This document shows, one piece after another, positions 56,329-64,000 of a DNA stretch of 64,000 nt (positions are counted from its first letter, which is position 1; each line of letters opens with the position of its first letter). The notes under the pieces are model-generated. The model saw nothing but the letters and a program-made list of their open reading frames with translations. It was not told the origin of the DNA and searched no databases. The stretch is from assembly GCF_900129825.1 (NCBI RefSeq), contig NZ_FQWZ01000002.1, forward strand, positions 186,001 through 250,000. Reading direction: 5' to 3'. This DNA comes from Hydrocarboniphaga daqingensis (lineage in GTDB: Bacteria; Pseudomonadota; Gammaproteobacteria; Nevskiales; Nevskiaceae). The position numbers and the translations under genes are program-made.

Positions 56329-58833
56329 TTACTTCTTCTTTTTGGCGGCCGGCTTTTTCTTGGCCGTGGCCTTCTTGACGGCGGGTTTCTTTGCAGCGGT
56401 TTTCTTGACCGCTGCTTTCTTCACGGCGGTTTTCTTGGTGGCCGCGGCTTTTTTCAAGACCGGCGCGTTAGCAGCCGGCTTGGCGGGGGCCTTGCTGGCG
56501 GCCTTGCCCTTGGCGCCCTTCTTGCCGCCAGCGGCCTTGTCCTTCTCGGCCGCTTCGTTCAAGAAGAACTCGCAGTCGAGCGCCGACAGTGACTCCGGCT
56601 CGCGGGTCTTGGGAATGTTCGCGCGGCGCGTGCCGTCGGTGATGTACGGGCCGAAGCGGCCCTTGACGATGCGGATGCCGGCGCCTTCGAAGACCTTGAT
56701 CGTCGCGGCTTCCAGCGCCGCTGCCTTCTGCTCGATCAACTCGATCGCGCGCGGCAGACCGATCGTGTACGGATCGTCGTCGCGCTTGAGCGACACGAAG
56801 CTCTTGCCGTGACGGACATACGGCCCGAAGCGGCCGATGTTGACGTCGACTTCCTCGCCGTTGGGCAGCGTGCCGAGCCGGCGCGGCAGCTGGAACAGCG
56901 CCAGCGCGTCGGCCAGCGTGATCGTGTCGATGCGCTGGTTGGCGCGCAGGCTGGCGAAGCGCGGCTTGTCGGTGTCGTCCTTGGTGCCGATCTGCACGAA
57001 AGGACCATAGCGACCCAGTCGCGCCGACACCGGCTTGCCCGAGGCCGGATCAATGCCGATCTGCCGCGTCTCGGACACTTCCTGACGCGTCAGCTCCATC
57101 TTCTCGTCGACGCGCGGCTTGAACGCACCCCAGAAATCGGCCAGCAGCGGCACCCATTCGCGCTCACCGCGCGACACGGCGTCGAGGTCGTCTTCGAGCT
57201 TGGCGGTGAACTCGTAGTCGACGTATTGCGTGAAGTGATCGGTCAGGAACTTGTTGACGATCATGCCGACGTCGGTCGGCGTGAACTGCTTGCTGTCGAG
57301 CCGCACGTACTCGCGCGCCTGCAGCGTGCTGATGATCGAGGCGTAGGTCGACGGACGGCCGATGTCGAACTCTTCGAGCGTCTTGACCAGGCTGGCTTCG
57401 GTGTAACGCGGCGGCGGCTGCGTGAAATGCTGTTCGGCGTCGAGGTCGAGCAGGTTGACCACTTCGCCGACTTCGAGCACCGGCAGGCGCTTGTCGTCTT
57501 CGTCATCGTCGTCGCTCTTGTCGAGCGGGTCGGTGACCTTGATGTTGTACGCGGCCAGAAAGCCGGGTTCGAGCAGTACCGAACCGTTGGCGCGGAACGT
57601 GTGCAGCTGCCCGGCCTTCAAATCGGCGGCGACTGTGTCGAAAACGGCCGGCGTCATCTGGCAGGCCATCGTCCGCTTCCAGATCAGCTCGTAGAGCTTG
57701 GCTTGGTCGGGCGTCAGGTAGCGCGCCACTGCGCGCGGCGTGCGTGCAGCCGATGTCGGGCGCACCGCTTCGTGCGCTTCCTGGGCGTTCTTGCTCTTGC
57801 TCTTGAAGTAGCGCGGCTCGGGCGGCAGCGCCTTGTCGCCGAATTCCTTGGCGATCACCTTGCGCAACTCGCTGATCGCTTCCTGCGCCAGGCTGACCGA
57901 GTCGGTACGCATGTAGCTGATCAAGCCGACGGTTTCGCCGCCGAGGTCGACGCCTTCGTACAACTGCTGCGCAGCGCGCATCGTGCGGCTCGACGTGAAG
58001 CCGAGCTTGCGGTTGGCTTCCTGCTGCAAGGTCGAGGTCGTGAACGGCGGCGACGGGTTGCGCCGGCGCTGCTTCTTGTCGACCGCCACCACTTTCAGCG
58101 AACCCTGCGCCGCGGCCAGGATCCGCACCTTGGCGGCATCGGCGCCGCCGGCATCGGTCAGCGTGAACTGTTCGACTTTCTGGCCGTCGAGTTCGGTCAG
58201 CTTGGCGCCGAAGCTCTGCACGTCTTTCTGCGCGCGCGCGTCGAGCGTCCAGTATTCCTGCGGCTTGAACGCCTTGATTTCCTCTTCGCGCTCGCAGATC
58301 AGCCGCAGCGCTGGCGACTGCACGCGCCCGGCCGACAAGCCTGGCTGCACCTTGCGCCACAGCAGCGGCGACAGGTTGAAGCCGACCAGATAATCGAGCG
58401 CCCGCCGCGCCTGCTGGGCGTTGACCAGGTCGTAGGCAATGTCGCGCGGATGCGCCACGGCCTCGGCCACGGCGCGTTCGGTGATTTCGTGAAACACGAC
58501 GCGCTTGACCGGCTTGCCCTTGAGCACGTTCTTTTCGCGCAGCAACTCGACCAGATGCCAGCTGATCGCCTCGCCTTCGCGGTCAGGGTCGGTCGCCAGC
58601 AGCAGCGTGTCGGCGTCCTTCAGCGCCGCGATGATGGCCCGCACGTGCTTCTCGTTGCGGTCGATCACCTGGTACTTCATGTCGAAGCTACCGGTCGTAT
58701 CCACGGCGCCGTCCTTGGGCACCAGATCGCGGACGTGCCCATAGGACGCCAGGACTTCGTAGTCCTTGCCCAGATACTTTTTGATCGTCTTCGCCTTGGC
58801 CGGCGATTCGACGATGACCAGGTTTTTGCTCAT
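56329..58833 (-). CDS. topA: DNA topoisomerase I
   Basis: 834-residue type IA topoisomerase that relaxes negative supercoils. It has the TOPRIM start LVIVESPAKAKTIKKYLG with TDPDREGEAISWHL, and the catalytic Tyr in GLISYMRTDS. Domain repeats follow after residue ~590 (GRYGPFVQIG, GRFGPYVRHG, GRFGPYITDG). The last ~65 residues are almost wholly Lys/Ala (AVKKAAVKKTAAKKPAVKKA), in place of the E. coli zinc-ribbon tail; such basic tails are known to aid processivity in other species. First gene of the topA-tsaC-hemF-oxyR run. Confidence 0.96.
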   Translation of the reverse strand: MSKNLVIVESPAKAKTIKKYLGKDYEVLASYGHVRDLVPKDGAVDTTGSFDMKYQVIDRNEKHVRAIIAALKDADTLLLATDPDREGEAISWHLVELLREKNVLKGKPVKRVVFHEITERAVAEAVAHPRDIAYDLVNAQQARRALDYLVGFNLSPLLWRKVQPGLSAGRVQSPALRLICEREEEIKAFKPQEYWTLDARAQKDVQSFGAKLTELDGQKVEQFTLTDAGGADAAKVRILAAAQGSLKVVAVDKKQRRRNPSPPFTTSTLQQEANRKLGFTSSRTMRAAQQLYEGVDLGGETVGLISYMRTDSVSLAQEAISELRKVIAKEFGDKALPPEPRYFKSKSKNAQEAHEAVRPTSAARTPRAVARYLTPDQAKLYELIWKRTMACQMTPAVFDTVAADLKAGQLHTFRANGSVLLEPGFLAAYNIKVTDPLDKSDDDDEDDKRLPVLEVGEVVNLLDLDAEQHFTQPPPRYTEASLVKTLEEFDIGRPSTYASIISTLQAREYVRLDSKQFTPTDVGMIVNKFLTDHFTQYVDYEFTAKLEDDLDAVSRGEREWVPLLADFWGAFKPRVDEKMELTRQEVSETRQIGIDPASGKPVSARLGRYGPFVQIGTKDDTDKPRFASLRANQRIDTITLADALALFQLPRRLGTLPNGEEVDVNIGRFGPYVRHGKSFVSLKRDDDPYTIGLPRAIELIEQKAAALEAATIKVFEGAGIRIVKGRFGPYITDGTRRANIPKTREPESLSALDCEFFLNEAAEKDKAAGGKKGAKGKAASKAPAKPAANAPVLKKAAATKKTAVKKAAVKKTAAKKPAVKKATAKKKPAAKKKK

Positions 58834-58974
58834 TGCACCGCTGCTTCGTGCCGCTGCGTAACGCAGGCGCCGAGCCCGCGGGGACCGTGCTTATAAGGGC
58901 AAGCCGACGCCAATGTCTAGCGAGCGGGGTTCGGGTCCGGCGCCAAGTCAAGCCCGGATGCGAGCTGCGGGCAT

Positions 58975-59003
58975 AAAAAAGGGCCGGTGATGGGCCGGCC
59001 CTT
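58975..59003 (-). terminator. Rho-independent terminator of the 59-60.3 kb lipoprotein gene
   Basis: Inverted repeat GGGCCGG (58981-58987) / CCGGCCC (58995-59001) with a 7-base loop. On the minus strand the stem is followed by six T. It ends the leftward lipoprotein transcript before the topA promoter region. Confidence 0.88.
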
Positions 59004-59031
59004 CGTTACCGCGGTTTACCCTCTTACAGTG

Positions 59032-60291
59032 TCAGCCCTTGGGGCACAGGATCGACAGCAGCGGGATGTTGGCGAAGGCGCAGGTCTTGGTCGGCGTGCC
59101 GGTCGTGCCGCCGCCGCTGGTGCCGCCCGAGGCTTGGCCGGTCAGCGCACTGAGTACGCGGTCGACGATGTTGACCACCGGGGCGAGCACCGTGCCAGCC
59201 AGCTTGCCGCCCGTGTCGGTCTGATCCGCACCGCCGGCCAGACCGTCCATGATCGGGCCGACGATGGCCGGGAGCAGCGCGTTGCTGACCGGGGCCAGCA
59301 CCGCCGACAGCGCCGAGCCGAGCTTGCTGTTGAACAGCGGGTCCAGCACCTTGCCAACCGAGTTGCCGAGCAGTGCCGACAGCTTGGCGCTGGACTCGGT
59401 GATCTGCGTGGCCACCGGCGACACCTGGCCGCTGGCCGCTTCGAGGTTGGACAGCGGGATGACCTTGGTCAGCAGGTTGACCAGCGCGTTGTTGACCAGG
59501 TTCTGCACCGCAGCACCGGCGCCGGGAGCGTCGAAGCGAGCGGCGGCCGACAGCAGCGAGCTGGTATCGGCGATCGCGCTACCGACCGTGGTCAGCGCAC
59601 CACCGACGATCGGGGCCTCGTAGGCTGAATCTGGGATCTGCGACAGCGCCAGCTGCATCGCGGTGTTGAGCTGATCAACCAGCGAGGCCAGCTCGGTCAT
59701 CGGGACCGGGGTTTCCGTGCCGTCGGTGCCGACCACTTCGATGATCCGCGTCATGATCGGTTGCAGACGTTCGGCCAGCGGCGCCAGCGGCGTGTTGTAG
59801 AGCAGGTTCAGCACGTTCTGCAGACGCTTGATCGACAGCGTGTCCTGAGCGCAGTCGACCGTCTGGCCGGCCAGGCCTTCGAGCAACTGCACCAGGTCGA
59901 CGACCATGCCGCGCAGCGAGCCGGCGACCAGCGCCGGGTCGGCCGCACCCGGATTGGCACCGGCGCCCTGCAGCGAGGCCAGAATCGTTTCGGCGATGTC
60001 GACGGTGCCGCCGACGACGATTTCGTTGCTGCATACCAGCACCGTCTGCAGCGCGGTGCCGCTGACGGCGGTCGACAGCGGCTCGACGACGGTGTCGGTG
60101 ACCTGCGTCTGCATCGTGTCGAGTGCGCCGCTGGTCGACTTGCCGACGATCATTGCCGCGGTGCCCGCCGGCGGTGTCGAGGTCACGGGTGCCGGGTCGG
60201 ATGAGCCTCCACCGCCGCCGCAAGCGGTCAGCAGCAGCAGGCCGGAGAGGGTGAAGGCGCGGCTGGCGCGCTTGAAGTTCGTATCGGTCAT
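59032..60291 (-). CDS. Large lipoprotein of unknown function
   Basis: 419-residue lipoprotein: signal with LLLLTAC, then a Gly5-Ser linker (GGGGGSSDPAP). The body is Ala/Leu/Val/Gly-rich, with repeated amphipathic segments such as LLGNSVGKVLDPLFNSKLGS and LAPVSNALLPAIVGPIMDGL. It contains no Trp or His that I can find. The tail is a Gly/Thr-rich linker ending CAFANIPLLSILCPKG with two Cys. It resembles the Leu/Val/Gly-rich lipoproteins often annotated as collagen-like in Pseudomonas relatives, without true GXY repeats. It interrupts the usual smg-topA neighbourhood and has its own terminator. Confidence 0.75.
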   Translation of the reverse strand: MTDTNFKRASRAFTLSGLLLLTACGGGGGSSDPAPVTSTPPAGTAAMIVGKSTSGALDTMQTQVTDTVVEPLSTAVSGTALQTVLVCSNEIVVGGTVDIAETILASLQGAGANPGAADPALVAGSLRGMVVDLVQLLEGLAGQTVDCAQDTLSIKRLQNVLNLLYNTPLAPLAERLQPIMTRIIEVVGTDGTETPVPMTELASLVDQLNTAMQLALSQIPDSAYEAPIVGGALTTVGSAIADTSSLLSAAARFDAPGAGAAVQNLVNNALVNLLTKVIPLSNLEAASGQVSPVATQITESSAKLSALLGNSVGKVLDPLFNSKLGSALSAVLAPVSNALLPAIVGPIMDGLAGGADQTDTGGKLAGTVLAPVVNIVDRVLSALTGQASGGTSGGGTTGTPTKTCAFANIPLLSILCPKG

Positions 60292-60575
60292 GGTGGGTTC
60301 CCCTGACGAGGTGTGTGGAGTGATGGCGAAGCGACCATCTCAAACTGCCCTGTAGGAAAAACCCCAATGAGAACAAGTGGTAACGACATACGGGTCGAAC
60401 GGTAGCGCGTACGCAACTTGAGGCCGTACATCCACGTCGCCGCTGCCTTTCGTCGCCGCCGCCGAGTCACCGCGGCAATCTGACGCGCGGATCAACCGGC
60501 GCTGGAACGCGCGCGGCGCGCCGTTTCGACGGTCTCGGGTGCCCGCCGCGCGCCGCTGACCCCGGCCCAAACGAC
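60292..60575. promoter_or_regulatory. Spacer upstream of the unknown lipoprotein gene
   Basis: About 350 bases lie between the lipoprotein start and the smg stop, including the smg terminator at its right end. The stretch 60345-60370 (with TGTAGGAAAAACCCC) is the least GC-rich and is the likely leftward promoter area. Open readings across here are compositional and match no family. Confidence 0.4.
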
Positions 60576-60601
60576 GACGGGCCGGCAAAAGCCGGCCCGT
60601 C
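60576..60601 (-). terminator. Hairpin after smg
   Basis: Perfect 11-base arms GACGGGCCGGC / GCCGGCCCGTC separated by AAAA. Downstream on the minus strand is only GTCGTTTGG, so the T-tract is poor, but the position 38 bases past smg fits an intrinsic terminator. Confidence 0.7.
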
Positions 60602-60638
60602 GGGTTGCGCCATGAGCCCGGCGGTGGCCGGGTACCGG

Positions 60639-61115
60639 TTAATGCAGATAGTCGCCTTGGTAGTAGACGAGGTCTTCCATGTGCTCGAACGCTTCTTCCG
60701 AACCGGGCTGATTGATCAGCACCAGCAGGCAGACCCATTTGACGCGCTCCAGATCGATCTCGTCGTTGAACGCCATCAGCCGGTCGATGACCACCTCGCG
60801 GCTCGACGAATCGAGGATGCCGAGCTGCTCGAGGTTGTGCAGAAAGCCGCGGCATTCGACCGACAGCTTGGCGACTTCTTCGCGTGCGTAGAAGCGCAGC
60901 GACCGCAGCGCACCGCCGGCGCCGTCGTGGAGGGGTTTCTGGCGGTTTTCGGACAGGCCGTCGAGCCACGAGAACGCGTGTTCGACCTCCTCGACCGGAA
61001 AGCCGGCGGCGGTCAGCTCGTCGCGCAGCGTGTCCTGGTTGTCCGTATCGGAAAATTCTCCGTGCTGATAGTTCTCGAAGAGATACATCAGTACGTCCAG
61101 CACTGTTTCTTTCAT
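60639..61115 (-). CDS. smg: Smg family protein (DUF494)
   Basis: 158-residue protein starting MKETVLDVLMYLFENYQHGE, with DELTAAGFPVEEVEHAFSWL and a C-terminal MAFNDEIDLERVKWVCLLVL. This is the Smg/DUF494 pattern found between dprA and topA in gammaproteobacteria. Its function is unknown. GGGA precedes the chosen ATG at 61113-61115; a 17-residue upstream extension is not conserved. Confidence 0.92.
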   Translation of the reverse strand: MKETVLDVLMYLFENYQHGEFSDTDNQDTLRDELTAAGFPVEEVEHAFSWLDGLSENRQKPLHDGAGGALRSLRFYAREEVAKLSVECRGFLHNLEQLGILDSSSREVVIDRLMAFNDEIDLERVKWVCLLVLINQPGSEEAFEHMEDLVYYQGDYLH

Positions 61116-61259
61116 GTCGATCCCGTTGTCTGCTTCAAGAGGATGTGCGACCTGCCGTGCCAGCACCGCCGTTCAAAGCGGCCGATCCACGATAAGTGTG
61201 GAGTGATGATTTGTCTACAGTTGGTAGTGGTTGCGAGGCTCTCCTAACAAGTATTCCCC

Positions 61260-62435
61260 TTACGTCGCCGAGGGCCGCCGGCGCCGCATCACGCGGCCCG
61301 CGCTGTCGGTGGCGACCCAGCCGTCCAGCTCCAGCTTCAGCAAGGCTTCGCCCAGCTTGTCGGCGGGCCATTGCAGTTGTTCGACGAGACGATCGACGGT
61401 GACCGGCTCGTCGCCCATTGCCCGCCAAATGCTTTGCAAGTCGCGGGCCGGTTCGGCCTCTGCGGCCCGCGGCGTGGGAGCTTCGGCGGCGGTGGCCCGG
61501 CTCGGCGCCGGACCGGACGCGGGTGCGTCGGCGGCCAGTGCGTCCGCCAAGGCGCCGGCCAGCACGCCGGCCAGCTCCTCGACGATGTCATCGACGCTTT
61601 CGACCAGGCGCGCGCCCTGCCGGATCAGCTGATGGCAGCCGCGCGCCAGCGTGTTGTGGATCGAGCCGGGGATCGCGAACACCTCGCGACCCTGCTCGGC
61701 GGCCAGCCGCGCGGTGATCAGAGAACCCGATTCGCGTGCCGCTTCGACGACCAGCACGCCCAGCGACAGCCCGGCGATCAGCCGGTTGCGCTGCGGAAAG
61801 TTCTCCGGCAGCGGCGGCATGCCCGGCGAAAACTCCGACACCAGCAAGCCGCGCGCGGCGATCGCGTGGGCAAGATCCTTGTGCCGCGCCGGATAGACGC
61901 GGTCCAGGCCGGTGCCGCAGACGGCGATCGTATTGCCACCGACCGACAGCGCGCCGCGATGCGCAGCGCCGTCGATGCCCAGCGCCAGGCCGCTGGTGAC
62001 GACCAGCCCGCGCCCGCATAGCGCGGCGGCAAAACCCTGTGCATTGTCCAGGCCCTGCGCGGTGGCGCTGCGCGCGCCGACGACGCCGATCTGCGGCAAG
62101 CGCAGCAGCTCGACGTCGCCGATGCAGAACAGCGCAGCCGGTGCGCCGTCGATCTCGCGCAGCCGCTGCGGATAGCGCGGATCGGTAAACGTGACCAGAT
62201 GCCGGCCCGGCGCGCCACGCAACCACGCGAGGTCGGCGTCGACCAGCGTGACATCGGGCGCGGCGAGCGCATCGCAGGCGGTGCGCGACAGGCCCAAGCG
62301 CGACCAGCCGCCGCGTCCGGCGGCCAGCGCGGTGGCGGCATCGCCGTATTCGGAGATCAGTCGGAGGGCCAGCGGCGGGCTGAGGCCCGGCGCCCGCAGC
62401 AGCCACAGCCAGGCGCGCAGGTCATCGTCGTTCAT
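61260..62435 (-). CDS. dprA: DNA processing protein DprA
   Basis: 391-residue recombination mediator that loads RecA on incoming single-stranded DNA during transformation. An N-terminal SAM-like region comes first, then the Rossmann core (IGVVGARSATAQGLDNAQGF, SGLALGIDGAAHRGAL, FPQRNRLIAGLSLGVLVVEA, REVFAIPGSI). An Ala-rich linker leads to a winged-helix domain (VTVDRLVEQLQWPADKLGEA). It is co-directional with the LysM lipoprotein gene 61 bases upstream. Confidence 0.95.
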   Translation of the reverse strand: MNDDDLRAWLWLLRAPGLSPPLALRLISEYGDAATALAAGRGGWSRLGLSRTACDALAAPDVTLVDADLAWLRGAPGRHLVTFTDPRYPQRLREIDGAPAALFCIGDVELLRLPQIGVVGARSATAQGLDNAQGFAAALCGRGLVVTSGLALGIDGAAHRGALSVGGNTIAVCGTGLDRVYPARHKDLAHAIAARGLLVSEFSPGMPPLPENFPQRNRLIAGLSLGVLVVEAARESGSLITARLAAEQGREVFAIPGSIHNTLARGCHQLIRQGARLVESVDDIVEELAGVLAGALADALAADAPASGPAPSRATAAEAPTPRAAEAEPARDLQSIWRAMGDEPVTVDRLVEQLQWPADKLGEALLKLELDGWVATDSAGRVMRRRRPSAT

Positions 62436-62496
62436 GGGGCGACGCTAGGCGCTTGCAGCGGGCGTCGGCAAGGACCGGCGTCTCGCCAGCACGCCT

Positions 62497-63693
62497 TCAG
62501 TTGAGGCGAGCCCGCGGTGCTTCGACGCGGTCGAGCAGGTGAGCGGGCCGGGTCACCGACATCACCAGTGCGTAGGACAGCCTCGGCGTGGTCTTGAACA
62601 CCATCAATTGCCCGGCCGGCTGGTCGGGCAGCTGAACCTTGGTCTTGCCGTACGGGTCGGCGACGCGCGCGCCGGCTTGCAGGATCTGCAGCACATGGCC
62701 GGGCTCCAGACCCTGCTGACTGCCGCGGTTGATCGCCACGATCTGGAACTGGCTGATCTGCGAAATGCCGTCGAAGGCCGCGATGATCCGCCCGCCGACC
62801 GGCTGTGTCGGTGCATGGGGATAAAAATCGGCCTGGAACGCATCCGGCTCTACCGGCAGCAGATGGTCGCCGACCAGCGCTTCGCGGTAGGTCTGCGACA
62901 GCAGCGCCGTCGCGGGGTCGCCCGGTTCGCGGACCACGGCCTCGCCGATCGGCAGCGCCTCGTAACCGAGAATGCTGCCGTCGTCCGGGTCCTTATAGGC
63001 TTGACCGGAGCGCACCACAGCGTAGGTCCAGGGCTCGACCGGTGGTAGCCGGCGAACGTAGATCAGCGCGCCTTCGCCGCCGATCAGGTGGGCGTCGACG
63101 AACGACAGCAGGTACGGCGCGGTCTTCAGCTCATCGGCCGTCACCAGACGCGGGCCCCGCAGGAAGTCGCGGATCGCGTCGATCGGGATCGTCGGGATCG
63201 CCGCTTCCAGCGGCAGTTCGCGAATCTGCGGCGACAGGCGCTCCAGATCGCCGGCCAGCGTCAGCTGAGGGCGACCATCGACCTCGATCAGGCTGAGCAC
63301 GTCACCGGGATAAATCAGATGCGGATTGCGGACCTGGTCGTTGACGATCCAGATTTCCGGCCACTGCCAGGGGTCGAGCAGAAAGCGGTTGGCCAGCGAC
63401 CACAGCGTGTCGCCGCGCTGCACCGTGTAGCGCAGCGGTGCGTCGGGTCGCAGCAGTGCGGCATTGCCCGGCGCACGCGGCGGCGGCATTACCATGGCGG
63501 TCGCTGCCGAGGCGTCGCTGGCGGACGGGCTGTCGGTAGCCGCGGATGGCGCGGCGGTGACCGACACGACCGGCGACGGTGCAGACGCACAAGCGCCCAG
63601 CAGCGTCGCGATCAGGGCCGCGCAGGCGGCGAGCCGCCACGTCGGGCCTGCGCCTCGGTCGAAGCCATACAGCGAGCGACTATACTTTCTCAT
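62497..63693 (-). CDS. LysM-domain lipoprotein
   Basis: 398-residue lipoprotein (ALIATLLGAC, then an Ala/Ser/Pro linker). A LysM wall-binding domain lies at about residues 88-140 (YTVQRGDTLWSLANRFLLDP then LIYPGDVLSL). The long C-terminal domain (VTADELKTAPYLLSFVDAHL ... GSQQGLEPGHVLQI) is that of the LysM protein conserved between def and dprA in Pseudomonas and relatives. Exact function unknown; envelope tethering is likely. It is divergent from def. Confidence 0.88.
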   Translation of the reverse strand: MRKYSRSLYGFDRGAGPTWRLAACAALIATLLGACASAPSPVVSVTAAPSAATDSPSASDASAATAMVMPPPRAPGNAALLRPDAPLRYTVQRGDTLWSLANRFLLDPWQWPEIWIVNDQVRNPHLIYPGDVLSLIEVDGRPQLTLAGDLERLSPQIRELPLEAAIPTIPIDAIRDFLRGPRLVTADELKTAPYLLSFVDAHLIGGEGALIYVRRLPPVEPWTYAVVRSGQAYKDPDDGSILGYEALPIGEAVVREPGDPATALLSQTYREALVGDHLLPVEPDAFQADFYPHAPTQPVGGRIIAAFDGISQISQFQIVAINRGSQQGLEPGHVLQILQAGARVADPYGKTKVQLPDQPAGQLMVFKTTPRLSYALVMSVTRPAHLLDRVEAPRARLN

Positions 63694-63798
63694 GCAAGCC
63701 GTCCCTCGCGCGGCAGGTTCCCTCGGTTCGGCGGTGATGCGGGCCGGGGAACAAAGACTTTCGGTTCAATGTTTTTAGCAGCTTTCGAATACTAAGCC

Positions 63799-64000
63799 AT
63801 GGCCCTGATGCCGATTCTTCACCATCCCGACCCGCGGTTGCGCATCAAGGCGCGACCGGTCGTCGACTTCGGCCCGGCGCTGCAAAAGCTGGTCGACGAC
63901 ATGTTCGAGACGATGTACGCCGCGCCCGGTGTCGGCCTCGCGGCCACTCAGGTTGGCGTCGCGCTGCGGCTGGCGGTCATGGATGCCGGCGAAGAAACGC
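63799..64000 (+). CDS. def: Peptide deformylase, 5' part
   Basis: The first 67 codons of def, cut by the window end: [20 protein letters not shown] and later the first catalytic motif [11 protein letters not shown] (GxGLAAxQ). The metal-binding EGCLS and HExxH motifs lie outside. The enzyme removes the N-formyl group from nascent proteins. It is divergent from the LysM gene, with a ~105-base promoter region; no strong ribosome binding site was seen before the ATG. Confidence 0.93.
   Translation, partial: MALMPILHHPDPRLRIKARPVVDFGPALQKLVDDMFETMYAAPGVGLAATQVGVALRLAVMDAGEET

Noticed and set aside
56809-58896. A 695-codon open frame opposite topA
   Set aside because: It is the antisense of the conserved TopA sequence, with no recognisable domain.
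60340-60969. A 209-codon leftward frame across the smg terminator
   Set aside because: It overlaps smg in another frame, is Arg/Pro-rich and has no conserved pattern.

Overview
The window is GC-rich (roughly two-thirds G+C by eye), almost fully coding, and carries the gene order of a gammaproteobacterial chromosome around the replication origin. Several conserved blocks support that placement: rpmH-rnpA-yidD-yidC-mnmE facing away from dnaA-dnaN-recF-gyrB; polA-engB-cytochrome c4-dsbA; and def / lysM-dprA-smg-topA-tsaC-hemF. A wax ester synthase, a fatty aldehyde dehydrogenase and a large FadE-type acyl-CoA dehydrogenase suggest an aerobic, lipid- or hydrocarbon-using organism, possibly from the Nevskiales/Xanthomonadales side of the class. 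That lineage guess is inference. I saw no rRNA, tRNA, CRISPR array, insertion sequence or prophage.

Layout. 0-2 kb: the end of a PBP7-type endopeptidase, an orphan ParD antitoxin with a broken ParE toxin, and a pair of small membrane proteins. 2.4-7.7 kb: nrdB coupled to a fatty acid desaturase, then wax ester synthase divergent from aldehyde dehydrogenase. 7.7-15.2 kb: a CPA2 antiporter, a DUF3108 protein, fadE with its TetR regulator, and a carboxy-terminal processing protease. 15.2-18.7 kb: a tightly overlapping DUF971-ubiE-ubiJ-ubiB operon for ubiquinone. 18.8-24.4 kb: a two-subunit molybdenum hydroxylase with XdhC and MobA-like maturation proteins and a beta-propeller lipoprotein.

24.5-34.8 kb: the origin region, with strand polarity switching between rpmH and dnaA and perfect DnaA boxes on both sides of dnaA; the dnaA-dnaN spacer is the better oriC candidate. 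34.8-48.6 kb: a lipoprotein, an esterase, lptM-lysA, polA, a strong small-RNA candidate in the polA-engB spacer (where Spot 42 lies in enterics), cytochrome c4, dsbA, an M14 peptidase, EcsC, an NRDE protein, a pteridine-reductase-like SDR, uppP and an OmpA-family protein. 48.6-64 kb: cca-slt, a lipoprotein with 23-residue repeats, a long run DUF1499-oxyR-hemF-tsaC-topA read leftward, an unknown large lipoprotein, smg, dprA, a LysM lipoprotein and the start of def.

Most operons use 4-base ATGA or GTGA stop/start overlaps (eight cases), so translational coupling is common here. I see no large unfamiliar system. The most rewarding unannotated item is the structured RNA candidate between polA and engB. 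Next are the 23-residue-repeat lipoprotein, the desaturase-nrdB coupling without nrdA, the propeller lipoprotein embedded in the molybdenum-hydroxylase operon, and oxyR inside the topA-hemF operon.
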